Positions 1 to 8,111 of a DNA stretch of 64,000 bases are shown here, piece by piece. Under the pieces are notes generated by a model. It was not told where the DNA came from. It saw only the letters and a list, made by a program, of their open reading frames with translations, and searched no databases. The DNA lies in assembly GCF_900102625.1 (NCBI RefSeq), contig NZ_FMZC01000005.1, positions 1 through 64,000 on the forward strand, read 5' to 3'. Every line of letters starts with the position of its first letter. The first letter of the stretch is position 1. The position numbers were made by a program, and so were the translations under genes. The stretch comes from Paracidovorax valerianellae. GTDB lineage: Bacteria; Pseudomonadota; Gammaproteobacteria; Burkholderiales; Burkholderiaceae_C.

Positions 1-706
1 CGGAGTGGATGCTCTGGTGCAGCTCCCACGCGTGAATGTTCTCTTTGTCGGCGACGGCGGCTTTCTCGGGCGGGTAGAACGGGATGACGGCGGCCCCGGG
101 CAGCGGGCTGTGGGAGGCAACGATGTCGTCCGCCAGGGTCAGGGTGTGCTGGCCGGCGCCGTGCTGGTGGTAGTAGTAGATGCCTTCATGCTCCATGAGG
201 CGCGAGACGAAGGCGCAGTCGGTTTCGTCGTACTGCACGCAGTAGTCCCAGCTGCGATACGCCCGGGTGAGGCGCTTTTGCAGCGGGTGGCCGTATTTGC
301 CGAGCACCTCTTCGATGATGTCGGGCACGGTCTTGTTCTGAAAGACACGGAAGTCGCTCTTGCGCGTGGCCAGCCACAGCCACGGGTTCAGGCGCAGCCG
401 ATACGAGTAATACCGGTGGTCTTCGCCCTGCAGGCCAAAGCGCGTGACGATGCCGTCCAGGTAGCGCCGACCGCCCACTTCGGTTTCCACCACGACGCTG
501 GCGTGTTTGCCGAGCAGCGCCTTGGGGTCGATGCTTTTGCTCTCGCTGAGCAAATCCACATCCAGCGCGAACAGCTGGCTGAGGTCTTCCCGGCCCTGTA
601 GCCGCCGGAACTGCAGCTGCTCTCCCAACGGGGTTTGGATCGTGACTCGGCGTGTCATCGGTGGCAGACCCGAACGGGACTGGGTCGCTGTGGGTGAAGC
701 GGCCAT
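1..706 (-). CDS. vgrG: Type VI secretion VgrG (TssI) spike protein, 5' part only
   Basis: VgrG trimers form the tip of the T6SS tail and carry effectors into target cells. The reverse-strand reading frame is open to the window edge and gives the typical VgrG/gp27-like N-terminus: an RVTIQTPLGEQLQF start, a GREDLSQLFALDVDLLS segment, SIDPKALLG, and the YRLRLNPWLWLA and HEGIYYYHQH motifs of the phage-baseplate-like fold. The gp5-like domain and any C-terminal effector extension lie outside the window. Two in-frame ATGs are possible, at 706 and at 658. The latter (MTRRVTI...) matches the common family start best. No other T6SS structural gene is in the window, but effector/immunity-like pairs at 15 kb and 18-20 kb fit a T6SS-positive strain. 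Confidence 0.85.
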   Translation of the reverse strand, partial: MAASPTATQSRSGLPPMTRRVTIQTPLGEQLQFRRLQGREDLSQLFALDVDLLSESKSIDPKALLGKHASVVVETEVGGRRYLDGIVTRFGLQGEDHRYYSYRLRLNPWLWLATRKSDFRVFQNKTVPDIIEEVLGKYGHPLQKRLTRAYRSWDYCVQYDETDCAFVSRLMEHEGIYYYHQHGAGQHTLTLADDIVASHSPLPGAAVIPFYPPEKAAVADKENIHAWELHQSIHS

Positions 707-856
707 GATGGCCACCAAAGATGACAGTTCTTCGACAGCGCAAAACCCTCGGTCAGGCTGGGTGAATTGCCTGCGCCGCCCATCATTCGCTCATCCAGCC
801 ATCGGGGACACTCGCAACCACTCGCAAACATTGACCGCGCCAGAAAGCCAACGCCC

Positions 857-1672
857 ATGCCTCGCTTTGCCGCCAACCTCTCGCTGCTCTACCAGGAGTT
901 CGGCTTTCTCGACCGCTTCGCCGCTGCGGCGCGCGACGGGTTCCGGGCGGTCGAGTTTCTCTTTCCGTACGCCCATGCGCCCGCCGAACTGTCTGCGCGC
1001 CTGAATGCCCAGGGCCTGGAGACAGTGCTGTTCAACGCCCCGCCCGGTGACTGGGGCGCCGGCGAGCGCGGCACGGCGTGCCTGCCGGGGCGCGAAGCGG
1101 AGTTCCGCGCGGGCATCGTGCAGGCGATCGGCTATGCGCAGGCGCTGCAGACGCCGCGCATCCACGTGATGGCGGGGCTGGCACCCGCAGGCCACACCCG
1201 CGAAGCGCTGCGCACGACCTACATCGCCAACCTGCGGGCCGCGGCCGATCTGGCTGCACCGCACGGCCTGCAGGTGTTGATCGAGCCCATCAACGGACGG
1301 GACATGCCCGGCTACTTTTTGAACCGGCAGGACGAAGCCCATGCGCTGGTGGCCGCGATCGGTGCGCCGAACGTGCAGGTGCAGATGGACCTGTACCACT
1401 GCCAGATCGTCGAAGGCGACCTGGCCACGAAGATCCGCCATTACGTGCCCACCGGCCGGGTGGGCCACATTCAGATCGCCGGCGTGCCCGAGCGGCACGA
1501 GCCGGATGTCGGCGAAGTGAACTACCCCTACCTGTTCCAGTTGCTGGACGAGCTGGGCTATGCCGGCTGGATCGGCTGCGAATACCGCCCCGCGCGCGGC
1601 GCGGTGGCGGGCGGCACCAGCGACGGGCTCGGCTGGCTGCGAGCGCTTTTGCCCAGTGCCGGCGGGGGCTGA
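857..1672 (+). CDS. hyi: Hydroxypyruvate isomerase family protein (Hyi/OtnI-like)
   Basis: A 271-aa TIM-barrel sugar isomerase of the Hyi family, which interconverts hydroxypyruvate and tartronate semialdehyde or isomerises 2-oxo-tetronates. Family features visible are the N-terminal ANLSLLYQE segment, the catalytic glutamates in LIEPIN (about residue 143) and GCEYRP (about 242), and metal-binding Asp/His in QMDLYH (about 178) and VGHIQIAG (about 204). The ATG at 857 was chosen because MPRFAANLS is the family N-terminus; an upstream in-frame start at 767 would add 30 residues of non-family sequence. It is followed after 131 bp by an SDR dehydrogenase and, convergently, a KDG-kinase-like gene, which suggests a sugar-acid catabolic locus. 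The exact substrate cannot be read from the sequence. Confidence 0.88.
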   Translation: MPRFAANLSLLYQEFGFLDRFAAAARDGFRAVEFLFPYAHAPAELSARLNAQGLETVLFNAPPGDWGAGERGTACLPGREAEFRAGIVQAIGYAQALQTPRIHVMAGLAPAGHTREALRTTYIANLRAAADLAAPHGLQVLIEPINGRDMPGYFLNRQDEAHALVAAIGAPNVQVQMDLYHCQIVEGDLATKIRHYVPTGRVGHIQIAGVPERHEPDVGEVNYPYLFQLLDELGYAGWIGCEYRPARGAVAGGTSDGLGWLRALLPSAGGG

Positions 1673-1803
1673 ACCTTCACAGGCGCCGCCGGGCGGCATT
1701 GCGCCATTGGCTGACACGGTGGGCGGGCCAACGGGGATGAAATGGCACGTGGCCCGGCGATCCGCCGGCCTGCCTTTTCTCACTCAACCGACCTGCCCTG
1801 CCC

Positions 1804-2574
1804 ATGCCACGCCTTTCCCAGAAAACCGCCCTCGTCACCGGCAGCACCCAAGGCATCGGCGCCGCCATCGCGCTGCGCTTTGCCCAGGAGGGCGCCGACG
1901 TCGCACTCAATGGCCGCAAGCCCGATGGCGCCCCGCGCGAGCTCATCGCGCAGATCGAAGCGCTGGGCCGGCGCGCGGTGTATGTGCCGGCCGACATCGG
2001 CATCGCCAGCGCCGCGGCCGAACTGGTCGAGCGCTCGGTCGAGGCGCTCGGCGGCCTCGACATCCTGGTCAATAACGCGGGCGTGGAGCGCCACGCCGAT
2101 TTCTGGGACGTGACCGAAGAGGACTACGACCTGGTCATGGACACGAACGTGAAGGGCCTGTTCTTCGCCACGCAGGCCTTCGTGCTGCACCGCCGCGCGC
2201 TGCAGCGCGGTGGCGCCGTGGTGAACATCAGCTCGGTGCACGAAGAGATCGCCTTCCCGCATTTCGCCTCGTACTGCGCCAGCAAGGGCGCGCTGCGCAT
2301 GCTGGCACGCAACCTGGCAAGCGAACTGGCGCCGCTGTCGATCCGCATCAACAACGTGGCGCCCGGCGCCATCGCCACGCCCATCAACGAAAAGCTGCTG
2401 AACGACCCGGCCAAGCTCAAGGCCCTGCAGGCGCAGATCCCCATGGGCCGGCTCGGCACGCCGGAAGACGTGGCAGGGCTGGTGGCGTTTCTCGCCAGCG
2501 AAGACGCGGGCTACATCACGGGCGGCACCCACTCAGTGGACGGCGGGCTGACCTACCACTACACCGAGCAGTGA
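1804..2574 (+). CDS. SDR family oxidoreductase (glucose/3-oxoacyl-reductase type)
   Basis: A 256-aa classical short-chain dehydrogenase/reductase. The NAD(P)-binding TGSTQGIG motif lies at residues 12-19, the NNAG structural motif at about 90-93, and the catalytic Ser/Tyr/Lys at about S143, Y157 and K161 in YCASK. A C-terminal GGTHSVDGGLTYH tail is typical of glucose/gluconate dehydrogenase-like members. All catalytic residues are intact, so it is probably active, but substrate is not predictable. Being downstream of an Hyi-family isomerase and beside a kdgK remnant, a sugar or sugar-acid substrate is the likeliest inference. Confidence 0.85.
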   Translation: MPRLSQKTALVTGSTQGIGAAIALRFAQEGADVALNGRKPDGAPRELIAQIEALGRRAVYVPADIGIASAAAELVERSVEALGGLDILVNNAGVERHADFWDVTEEDYDLVMDTNVKGLFFATQAFVLHRRALQRGGAVVNISSVHEEIAFPHFASYCASKGALRMLARNLASELAPLSIRINNVAPGAIATPINEKLLNDPAKLKALQAQIPMGRLGTPEDVAGLVAFLASEDAGYITGGTHSVDGGLTYHYTEQ

Positions 2575-2596
2575 GCCGGAACGGCTGATGGGCAAG

Positions 2597-2621
2597 GGCT
2601 GAGGTGAAAGACGCCTCAGCC
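2597..2621 (+). terminator. Hairpin after the SDR gene (possible weak terminator)
   Basis: Perfect 8-bp inverted repeat GGCTGAGG / CCTCAGCC with a 9-nt loop, starting 22 bp after the stop codon. There is no clear T-run on either side, so it may be a 3'-end stabilising hairpin rather than a true intrinsic terminator. Confidence 0.35.
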
Positions 2622-2680
2622 GCCGTGCGGCCGACGAGGGGTGGAGCCCGGCAGGCCCGCTAGCAGGCTATGCATCAAAA

Positions 2681-2737
2681 AGGCCTCCAGCGCAATAACC
2701 ACTAGGGTGTATAGCTATACTTTTTATAGCAATCACC
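2681..2737 (+). repeat. Dispersed intergenic repeat, copy 1
   Basis: AGGCCTCCAGCGCAATAACC, then CTAGGGTGTA, then an AT-rich hairpin half (GCTAT...ATAGC). It lies in the gap between the convergent SDR and kdgK-like genes. The same layout recurs at 25878-25926, 31139-31192 and 41775-41823, with a decayed copy at 13906-13960. I recognise it as a kind of repeat common between genes in Comamonadaceae; function unknown. Confidence 0.8.
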
Positions 2738-2746
2738 CTGAACCCT

Positions 2747-3496
2747 TCAGACGCCTTCGCCCAGCTCCTGCCGCGTCGGCAGCCCGTCCGAGTCGCCGGG
2801 AAACTGCACCACCCGCGCGCCGATGGCATTGCCGCGCGCGGCGGCGCGGGCGAGGTCCTGGCCCTCCAGCAGGCCGCTGATCACGCCCACTGCGAAGCCG
2901 TCGCCAGCGCCCACCGTGTCCACCACGCGCGCCACCGGCTGGCCGGGGACGGTGCCTCGCGCCCCGCCCTGCTGGGCATGGAACGCGCCTTCGGGCCCGA
3001 GCTTCACGACCACCTGCCGCGCGCCCTGCGCGAGGTAGAAGTCGGCCACGCCTTCGGCGGTGTCGCGCCCGGTGAGCAGGCGGCCTTCGCCCAGGCCCGG
3101 CAGCACGGTGTCGCACAGCGCTGCCAGGGCGTTGATGCACTCGGCCATGGCTTCGGGCGACGGCCACAGGCGGGGCCGCAGGTTGGGGTCGAACGAGATG
3201 GTGGCGCCCGCCGCACGGGCCTGCCGCGCGAGGTGAAAGGCCAGCTCCCGCGTGCTGGCCGACAGCGCGGGCGTGATGCCGGTCAGGTGCAGGTGGCGCG
3301 CCGGAAAGGCGCCCGCGGGTGCATCGGCCACGCCGAGGTGGCTGGCGGCCGACCCTTTGCGGAAGTATTCGATCTGCGGATCGCTGCCGTCTTCGGCGCG
3401 CGTCTTGAGCATGAAGCCCGTGGGGTGCACCGCGTCGGTGGCGACATGGGCGCGGTCGCCCGGGCTCCGAGCGCTGAGGGCGGTCTCGGCGCCCAT
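2747..3496 (-). CDS. 2-dehydro-3-deoxygluconokinase-like PfkB kinase, N-terminally truncated (probable pseudogene)
   Basis: Residues from about 15 onward match PfkB-family KDG kinases: DAVHPTGFMLKTR, VEYFRKGSAASHL-like (IEYFRKGSAAS), SFDPNLRPRLWP, and the C-terminal phosphate/anion-hole signature DTVGAGDGFAVG with the catalytic Asp. At 249 aa it is about 60-75 residues short of the ~310-aa family length. The missing part is the N-terminal lid/substrate-binding segment (GGAxxN-type motif). Only ~170 bp separate this start from the divergent chemoreceptor promoter, too little to hold the missing region in another frame. An AGAAGAAGG sequence precedes the ATG, so the shortened protein may still be translated, but kinase activity is doubtful. 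Confidence 0.7.
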   Translation of the reverse strand: MGAETALSARSPGDRAHVATDAVHPTGFMLKTRAEDGSDPQIEYFRKGSAASHLGVADAPAGAFPARHLHLTGITPALSASTRELAFHLARQARAAGATISFDPNLRPRLWPSPEAMAECINALAALCDTVLPGLGEGRLLTGRDTAEGVADFYLAQGARQVVVKLGPEGAFHAQQGGARGTVPGQPVARVVDTVGAGDGFAVGVISGLLEGQDLARAAARGNAIGARVVQFPGDSDGLPTRQELGEGV

Positions 3497-3648
3497 CCTT
3501 CTTCTTCTGCCTTTTCTCTGTCCGCTTCACACCGCGTGGAGGGCACTGCCCCGCCTGCCACATCCGCTGTGCCAGGGCAGCGAAGGCCAAGCCGTCCTGG
3601 GCCGACGTGGCCATTTTTCCACTTTTGGTGTTGACGGCGTCCTTACTG

Positions 3649-3670
3649 CGGAAACGTTTGCACACGTTTG
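3649..3670. promoter_or_regulatory. LacI-family-type operator half-sites upstream of the kdgK-like gene
   Basis: GGAAACGTTTGCAC followed directly by CACGTTTGAC. The AAACGTTT core is the palindrome bound by many LacI/GalR regulators of sugar genes. It sits about 150 bp upstream of the truncated kinase start, where the original promoter would be expected. No LacI-type regulator gene is in the window. Confidence 0.4.
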
Positions 3671-3691
3671 ACTTAGAAATGCCATAATCAG

Positions 3692-3710
3692 TAAAAATGA
3701 TATTTATGAT
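3692..3710 (+). promoter_or_regulatory. AT-rich 19-bp motif upstream of the chemoreceptor, shared with 6964-6982
   Basis: TAAAAATGATATTTATGAT, 33 bp before the chemoreceptor ATG in otherwise GC-rich DNA. A copy differing at two positions (17/19 identical) lies upstream of the HTH-REC regulator gene at 6964-6982. It may be a shared operator or simply an AT-rich promoter element. Confidence 0.35.
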
Positions 3711-3742
3711 ATTTTCAGTTCCTTGTTGAAGAGAAACCGTCC

Positions 3743-5416
3743 ATGAAACACCTCAAGATCTCCACCCGATTGATCATCGGATTCGGGCTGCTCGCCACCC
3801 TCGGCGTCGCCATCGCACTGCTCGCAGCGCTCCGCATGCAGGGCCTGGCCCAGGATCTGGCGGAGGTGTCGGCCAACCGCATGGTCAAGGTCGCGCAGTT
3901 CACCGAGGTCAAGGACAACCTGAACAACGGCGCGCGCGCGGTGCGCAACATCATCATTTCCACCGACCCGGCCTTGCGCCAGGGCGAGAAGAAGAAGGTC
4001 ATCGACGCGCGCACGGCCAATGCCGCACTGCTCCAGAAATTGGATGGGGCGCTGGCCCTGCCCGCGACCCGTGAGCAGTTGCGCATCATCAATACCAACC
4101 GCGATCCTTACAACCAGACGGTCGACCGGGCCATTGCCCTGGCGGAAGCGGGCGACAGCGCCGCGGCGGGAGCGCTGCTGATCAAGGAATTGCGCACCCT
4201 GCAAAACAACCTGTTCAGCGCCGTGGATGCGTCCCGCGAAATCCAGCAGGGCTTGGCCACCCAGGTCGCCAAGGAGGCGCTGGCCCACGCCAACAACATG
4301 GCGGTGGTGCTGGGCGTGGCCGCAGCGCTGATGCTGGTCGTCAGCGTGCTGGTCGGCTGGCTCATCGTTCGCGATCTTTCTCGCTCGCTGGGCGCCGAAC
4401 CTGCGGCCCTGGCAGAGGCCGCCAACAACGTGGCGGCCGGCGACCTGAGTGCGGCGCTGGCAGTACGCAGCGGCGATACGGAAAGCGTGATGGCCGCCAT
4501 GGCACGCATGCAGGCAGCGCTGACCTCGGTGGTCGCCACCGTGCGCCATGGCTCCGACGGCGTGGCCACGGCCAGCGCCGAGATCGCCCAGGGCAACAGC
4601 GACCTGTCGGCCCGCACCGAGCAGCAGGCCAGCGCACTGGAAGAAACCGCGGCCTCGATGGAGGAGCTGTCCAGCACCGTGAAACAGAACGCGGACAACG
4701 CCCGCCAGGCCAACCAGTTGGCCGTGAGCGCTTCGGCCGTCGCCGTGCAGGGCGGGCAGGTCGTGAACGACGTCGTGGGCACCATGAAGGTCATCGACGA
4801 CAGCTCCAAGCGCATCGCCGACATCATCGGCGTGATCGATGGCATCGCCTTCCAGACCAACATCCTGGCGCTCAACGCCGCGGTGGAAGCGGCGCGGGCC
4901 GGTGAGCAGGGCCGGGGCTTTGCGGTCGTGGCCAGCGAAGTGCGCAGCCTGGCGCAGCGCAGCGCGGCCGCCGCGAAAGAGATCAAGGCACTGATCGACA
5001 GCAGCGTGGCCCAGGTCGGCGAAGGCACGGCGCTGGTGGCGAAGGCCGGCAGCACCATGACGGAAGTGGTCACGGCCATCCGCCGCGTCACGGACATCAT
5101 CGGAGAGGTGAGCGCCGCCAGCACCGAGCAGAGCCAGGGCGTGGCTCAGGTGGGCGAGGCGATCACGCAGATGGACCAGGTCACCCAGCAGAACGCGGCC
5201 CTGGTGGAAGAAAGCGCTGCCGCCGCCAGCAGCCTGAGCACGCAGGCCCAGCAACTGCTGCAGGCCGTGGCGATCTTCAAGCTCGGCGCGCAGTCGGAGG
5301 CCGGCAGTGGTGCGGTTGCCAAGGCAGGCAGGAAGACCAGCGGTGGAGCGCTCGGCGCTTCGGCCTATGCCAGCGCCGGAGCCGCTCCCCGGCTGGGCGC
5401 CGCCCTCGCCCGCTGA
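3743..5416 (+). CDS. Methyl-accepting chemotaxis protein
   Basis: A 557-aa transmembrane chemoreceptor that passes ligand information to CheA/CheW. It has TM1 at about residues 11-29 after a short basic N-terminus, a four-helix-bundle (4HB_MCP) periplasmic sensor at about 30-190, and TM2 at about 193-213 ([21 protein letters not shown]). A HAMP domain follows at about 215-265, then the cytoplasmic signalling hairpin whose tip motif [22 protein letters not shown] is fully conserved (about 370-391). The C-terminus is Ala/Ser-rich and lacks the CheR-binding NWETF pentapeptide. Ligand unknown. It stands alone with its own promoter and an apparent terminator, opposite the signalling genes to its right. 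Confidence 0.93.
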   Translation: MKHLKISTRLIIGFGLLATLGVAIALLAALRMQGLAQDLAEVSANRMVKVAQFTEVKDNLNNGARAVRNIIISTDPALRQGEKKKVIDARTANAALLQKLDGALALPATREQLRIINTNRDPYNQTVDRAIALAEAGDSAAAGALLIKELRTLQNNLFSAVDASREIQQGLATQVAKEALAHANNMAVVLGVAAALMLVVSVLVGWLIVRDLSRSLGAEPAALAEAANNVAAGDLSAALAVRSGDTESVMAAMARMQAALTSVVATVRHGSDGVATASAEIAQGNSDLSARTEQQASALEETAASMEELSSTVKQNADNARQANQLAVSASAVAVQGGQVVNDVVGTMKVIDDSSKRIADIIGVIDGIAFQTNILALNAAVEAARAGEQGRGFAVVASEVRSLAQRSAAAAKEIKALIDSSVAQVGEGTALVAKAGSTMTEVVTAIRRVTDIIGEVSAASTEQSQGVAQVGEAITQMDQVTQQNAALVEESAAAASSLSTQAQQLLQAVAIFKLGAQSEAGSGAVAKAGRKTSGGALGASAYASAGAAPRLGAALAR

Positions 5417-5423
5417 TCCAAGG

Positions 5424-5458
5424 CACCGCTTGGGCGCGTGGACGCCAAGCGGTGTTTT
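5424..5458 (+). terminator. Intrinsic terminator of the chemoreceptor gene
   Basis: 10-bp perfect stem CACCGCTTGG / CCAAGCGGTG followed by TTTT, beginning 8 bp after the stop codon. Confidence 0.65.
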
Positions 5459-5513
5459 CATCAGGGTGCACGGATTGCGCCCGTGGGCAGCGGGTTCTGC
5501 TCCTGGTTCCCAG

Positions 5514-6269
5514 CTACCGGGATGCCAGGTGTTCTCTCAAAGCCTTCCAGCCGGCGATGGCCGCCGAGCCGTCTTCGGCCAGGGCGGCCTCTTCCATAAC
5601 GCCCGCCAAGCGGCTGCCTTCGCTGCGTCCCAGGGTGAGCAGCACGGTGCGGAGGTTGTGGCCCAGCCGGCGCAACGCGGCCAGGTCCGATGCTCCCACC
5701 GCCCGGTCGCCCTCGTCGCAGTCCTTGGCGAACTGCACCACGCAGCGGTCGCGGTAGGTATCGAACAGGGGCCGGTTGTTGGCGAAGTGCTTGGCGAGCG
5801 CCTGGCCTTCATGGTCGGCCAGGCCTTCGGCCACTCCCCGCATCGCGCTGGCTTCAAGCACAGCCGGCGCTGCGGCTTCGGCAGGTCTCAACAGTTCCAG
5901 CGCATCCCGCACGCAGCCTTGCAAGTCACCGACCGAAGCGGGCTTGGCCAGCGTGCGCCAGATGTTCATCGACGCCAGTTGTGCGCGCACCGCCGTGTTC
6001 AGCCCCGCGCTGAAGACCACGACCTTGGCGCCTGCGGCCAGTGCCGGGTCGGCCGCCATGCGCTGGATGAGCCCCATGCCGGACTCGCCCGGCATCATGA
6101 GGTCGGTGATGATGAGCTGCGCACGTTGCTGCGCCAGAAATTCCAGGGCCTCTTCCACGCTGGCGCACACGTGGAGCGACACCGGCAGTCCGTCGAGCAC
6201 CATGCCGACGAAACGGGATACGGATGCGTCGTCCTCCACCAGGAGGACGATCGGATCAGGCGTTGGCAT
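5514..6269 (-). CDS. Response regulator with C-terminal Hpt-like domain (REC-Hpt)
   Basis: 251 aa. The N-terminal receiver domain (about residues 1-125) has the acidic pair VEDD, the phospho-acceptor Asp in IITDLMMPG and the conserved KP (AKPAS). The C-terminal half (about 150-251) is helical with LGHNLRTVL, which resembles the phospho-accepting His segment of Hpt domains. No DNA-binding domain is present, so the protein probably works as a phosphorelay intermediate. The ATG at 6269 overlaps the stop of the upstream HTH-REC gene by 14 bp, implying translational coupling. It is likely partnered with the sensor kinase at 8112-10673, which has no receiver or Hpt of its own. Confidence 0.8.
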   Translation of the reverse strand: MPTPDPIVLLVEDDASVSRFVGMVLDGLPVSLHVCASVEEALEFLAQQRAQLIITDLMMPGESGMGLIQRMAADPALAAGAKVVVFSAGLNTAVRAQLASMNIWRTLAKPASVGDLQGCVRDALELLRPAEAAAPAVLEASAMRGVAEGLADHEGQALAKHFANNRPLFDTYRDRCVVQFAKDCDEGDRAVGASDLAALRRLGHNLRTVLLTLGRSEGSRLAGVMEEAALAEDGSAAIAGWKALREHLASR

Positions 6270-6915
6270 GCCGCAGCTTTTCCAGGCAGGCCTGCAACGC
6301 TCCGGGCAGTTCGGCCACCAGTTGGGGTTTGTGGATGACGGCCACGCCCTTGAGCGCGAAGGCATAGGGCGCGCGCTGCGTCTCGTCCAGCGAGGTCACC
6401 ACGATGAGTTCGCTGCGCGCGAACTGGGAGTGCGAGCGCAGCGTGGTGATCAGGGTGGCCCCGTCCAGGCCAGGCAGCAGGATGTCGACGATCAATATGT
6501 CGGGCTGCAACTGCCCATAGAGCGCCAGCCCGGCAATGCCATCGTCGGCCACCTGCAGTCCCACGTCGGGAAACTGCTGCTGCACGATGAGCTGGATCAG
6601 GTTCTGGAAATGGGTCGAGTCCTCGATGAGCAGCAGCAACGGCTTTTTGGGGCCGGCGGGCGCTGCGGCATCGCGCCGGCTGCCGTACGCGCCGCCGTTG
6701 GCCGGCTCAGCGGGCCTGGCCTTGTTGCCTTGCATCCATTGCTGCACGGACGTGCGGGAAATGCGACGGTGCCCCCCGGGCGTTTTCCACGCTTGCAATT
6801 CCCCACGGTCGACCATGAGTTGAACGGATCGGACGGCCATGCCGAGCATCTTTGCCACTTCGAGGGTGGTGCAGTGATCGTTTGCGTCAGAAATCTCAGG
6901 AGCAGATATCGCCAT
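6256..6915 (-). CDS. Excisionase/MerR-like HTH fused to a receiver domain (HTH-REC)
   Basis: 219 aa. The N-terminus (about residues 5-65) is a small winged HTH of the excisionase/MerR type: TTLEVAKMLGMAVRSVQLMV, then a wing with WKTPGGHRRIS. After a Pro/Ala-rich linker, residues ~90-215 form a receiver domain with LIEDS, phospho-acceptor Asp in ILIVDILLPG, and the conserved Lys in IHKPQ. The order (DNA-binding first, receiver second) is the reverse of classical OmpR/NarL regulators. The ATG at 6915 follows an AGGAG; a GTG at 6948 is a possible longer start. It overlaps the REC-Hpt gene and is divergent from the binding-protein/kinase pair, so it is a good candidate transcriptional output of that system. 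Confidence 0.8.
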   Translation of the reverse strand: MAISAPEISDANDHCTTLEVAKMLGMAVRSVQLMVDRGELQAWKTPGGHRRISRTSVQQWMQGNKARPAEPANGGAYGSRRDAAAPAGPKKPLLLLIEDSTHFQNLIQLIVQQQFPDVGLQVADDGIAGLALYGQLQPDILIVDILLPGLDGATLITTLRSHSQFARSELIVVTSLDETQRAPYAFALKGVAVIHKPQLVAELPGALQACLEKLRHANA

Positions 6916-7306
6916 GGGTGAATTGTGCTCCTGTTGGTACAGACGCACGAAAATTAAAGATGATAAAAATGATTTTTCTGATTAAAATCAAAATGCAACG
7001 CGATTCTATATTTTTATCATTTCGCAAACCGAGCCATGCAGCCTTATTTTCACCACCCCCACTCCAGCGGCCGCCAACGGCACGGCATGGCGGGAGTGCG
7101 CCGTGGGGCTGCGCCCAGCCCGGAGGCACTGAATCCATATGCCTCGTGCCCCCGTAATGGCAGGGACCCTGCGGCGGGAGGCCGCCTCTATGATGCGCTG
7201 ACCCTGATGGTTGCCCTTCGCGTGCGCTACGGTTTACCGATAGCGCATCGGGCATTGGCACTGAGGGCCTGCCTCTCTCTCCACCGCAGGGCCCTGCCCT
7301 GAAGAA
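6916..7306. other. Divergent intergenic region between HTH-REC and the binding-protein gene
   Basis: About 390 bp without a convincing gene. The first ~110 bp are strikingly AT-rich for this genome and hold the 6964-6982 motif, consistent with a divergent promoter/operator area. The rest is ordinary GC-rich sequence; short open frames there have no recognisable product. Confidence 0.6.
6964..6982 (+). promoter_or_regulatory. AT-rich 19-bp motif upstream of HTH-REC, shared with 3692-3710
   Basis: TAAAAATGATTTTTCTGAT, 17/19 identical to the element in front of the chemoreceptor. It lies 49 bp upstream of the HTH-REC ATG at 6915 and inside the AT-rich divergent promoter region. Confidence 0.35.
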
Positions 7307-8110
7307 ATGGATGGCATGAAGCGGATTTTCCTTTCATTGGCGATGCTTGCAGGAGCGGCCCTTCACGCCTTGCCTGCGGTGCACGCAGGCTCGGTGTCGG
7401 AGCGGGTGCGTTCCACGGGTGTCGTGCGCGCCTGCATCTGGCCCGAGTACTACGGCGTGACCTACCGCCACCCCCGCACCCGCGAGCTCAAGGGCATCGA
7501 CATCGACCTGTCGGGCGAGCTGGCCAAAGACCTGGGCGCACGCATCGAATATGTCGACTCCTCTTTCACGGCGGTGGTGGACGACCTGAACAGCCATCGC
7601 TGCGACGTCGCCATGTTCGCCATCGCCGTGCTGCCGCAGCGCCTGAATTCGTTGAGCTTCACCCAGCCCTACCTGCACAGCGACGTGTATGCGATCACCA
7701 CCAAGAACAACGCCGTGGTGGGGCAATGGTCCGACATCGACCGTCCGGGCGTGCGGGTAGCCGTGCTGCGCGGAACGTCCCTGGAGTCTTTCATGGCCGC
7801 CCACCTGCAGCACGCCACGGTGGTGCCGACCAGCCCGCCCACCTCGCGCGAGCAGGAGTTGATGTCCGGCCGTGTGGACGCGTTCATGACGAACTACTTC
7901 TACAGCCGCCGCCTGCTGGACAACGACGACTGGGCCCGGCTGATCGCGCCGGCCCGTCCCGTGCAGATGCTTTCCTATGCCTATGCCGTGCGCCCCGGGG
8001 ACACCGGCTGGCTGGCGCAGATGAATGACTTCGTGGCCCGCATCAAGCGCGACGGCCGACTCAAGGCGGCCGCGCAGAAGAACGGCCTGGAACAGGTCAT
8101 CGAGCCCTGA
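7307..8110 (+). CDS. Periplasmic solute-binding protein, amino-acid type (SBP_bac_3)
   Basis: A 267-aa secreted binding protein with a signal peptide (about residues 4-27, KRIFLSLAMLAGAALHALPAVHA). The mature part has the family-3 fold: RACIWPEYYGVTY, the GIDIDLSGELAKDLG signature, DVAMFAIAVLPQR, and a hinge/second lobe with VRVAVLRGTS. It has no adjacent permease or ATPase. Instead it is followed after 1 bp by a PAS histidine kinase, so it more likely acts as a sensory partner presenting a ligand (amino acid or small acid) to the kinase than as a transport protein. The start could also be the ATG nine bases later (7316). Confidence 0.85.
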   Translation: MDGMKRIFLSLAMLAGAALHALPAVHAGSVSERVRSTGVVRACIWPEYYGVTYRHPRTRELKGIDIDLSGELAKDLGARIEYVDSSFTAVVDDLNSHRCDVAMFAIAVLPQRLNSLSFTQPYLHSDVYAITTKNNAVVGQWSDIDRPGVRVAVLRGTSLESFMAAHLQHATVVPTSPPTSREQELMSGRVDAFMTNYFYSRRLLDNDDWARLIAPARPVQMLSYAYAVRPGDTGWLAQMNDFVARIKRDGRLKAAAQKNGLEQVIEP

Positions 8111-8111
8111 T

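Noticed and set aside
2733-3665. A 310-codon frame on the minus strand with nearly the full length of a PfkB kinase
   Set aside because: It is a different frame from the kinase motifs; the translation is Arg-rich and lacks any kinase signature. The length match is coincidence.
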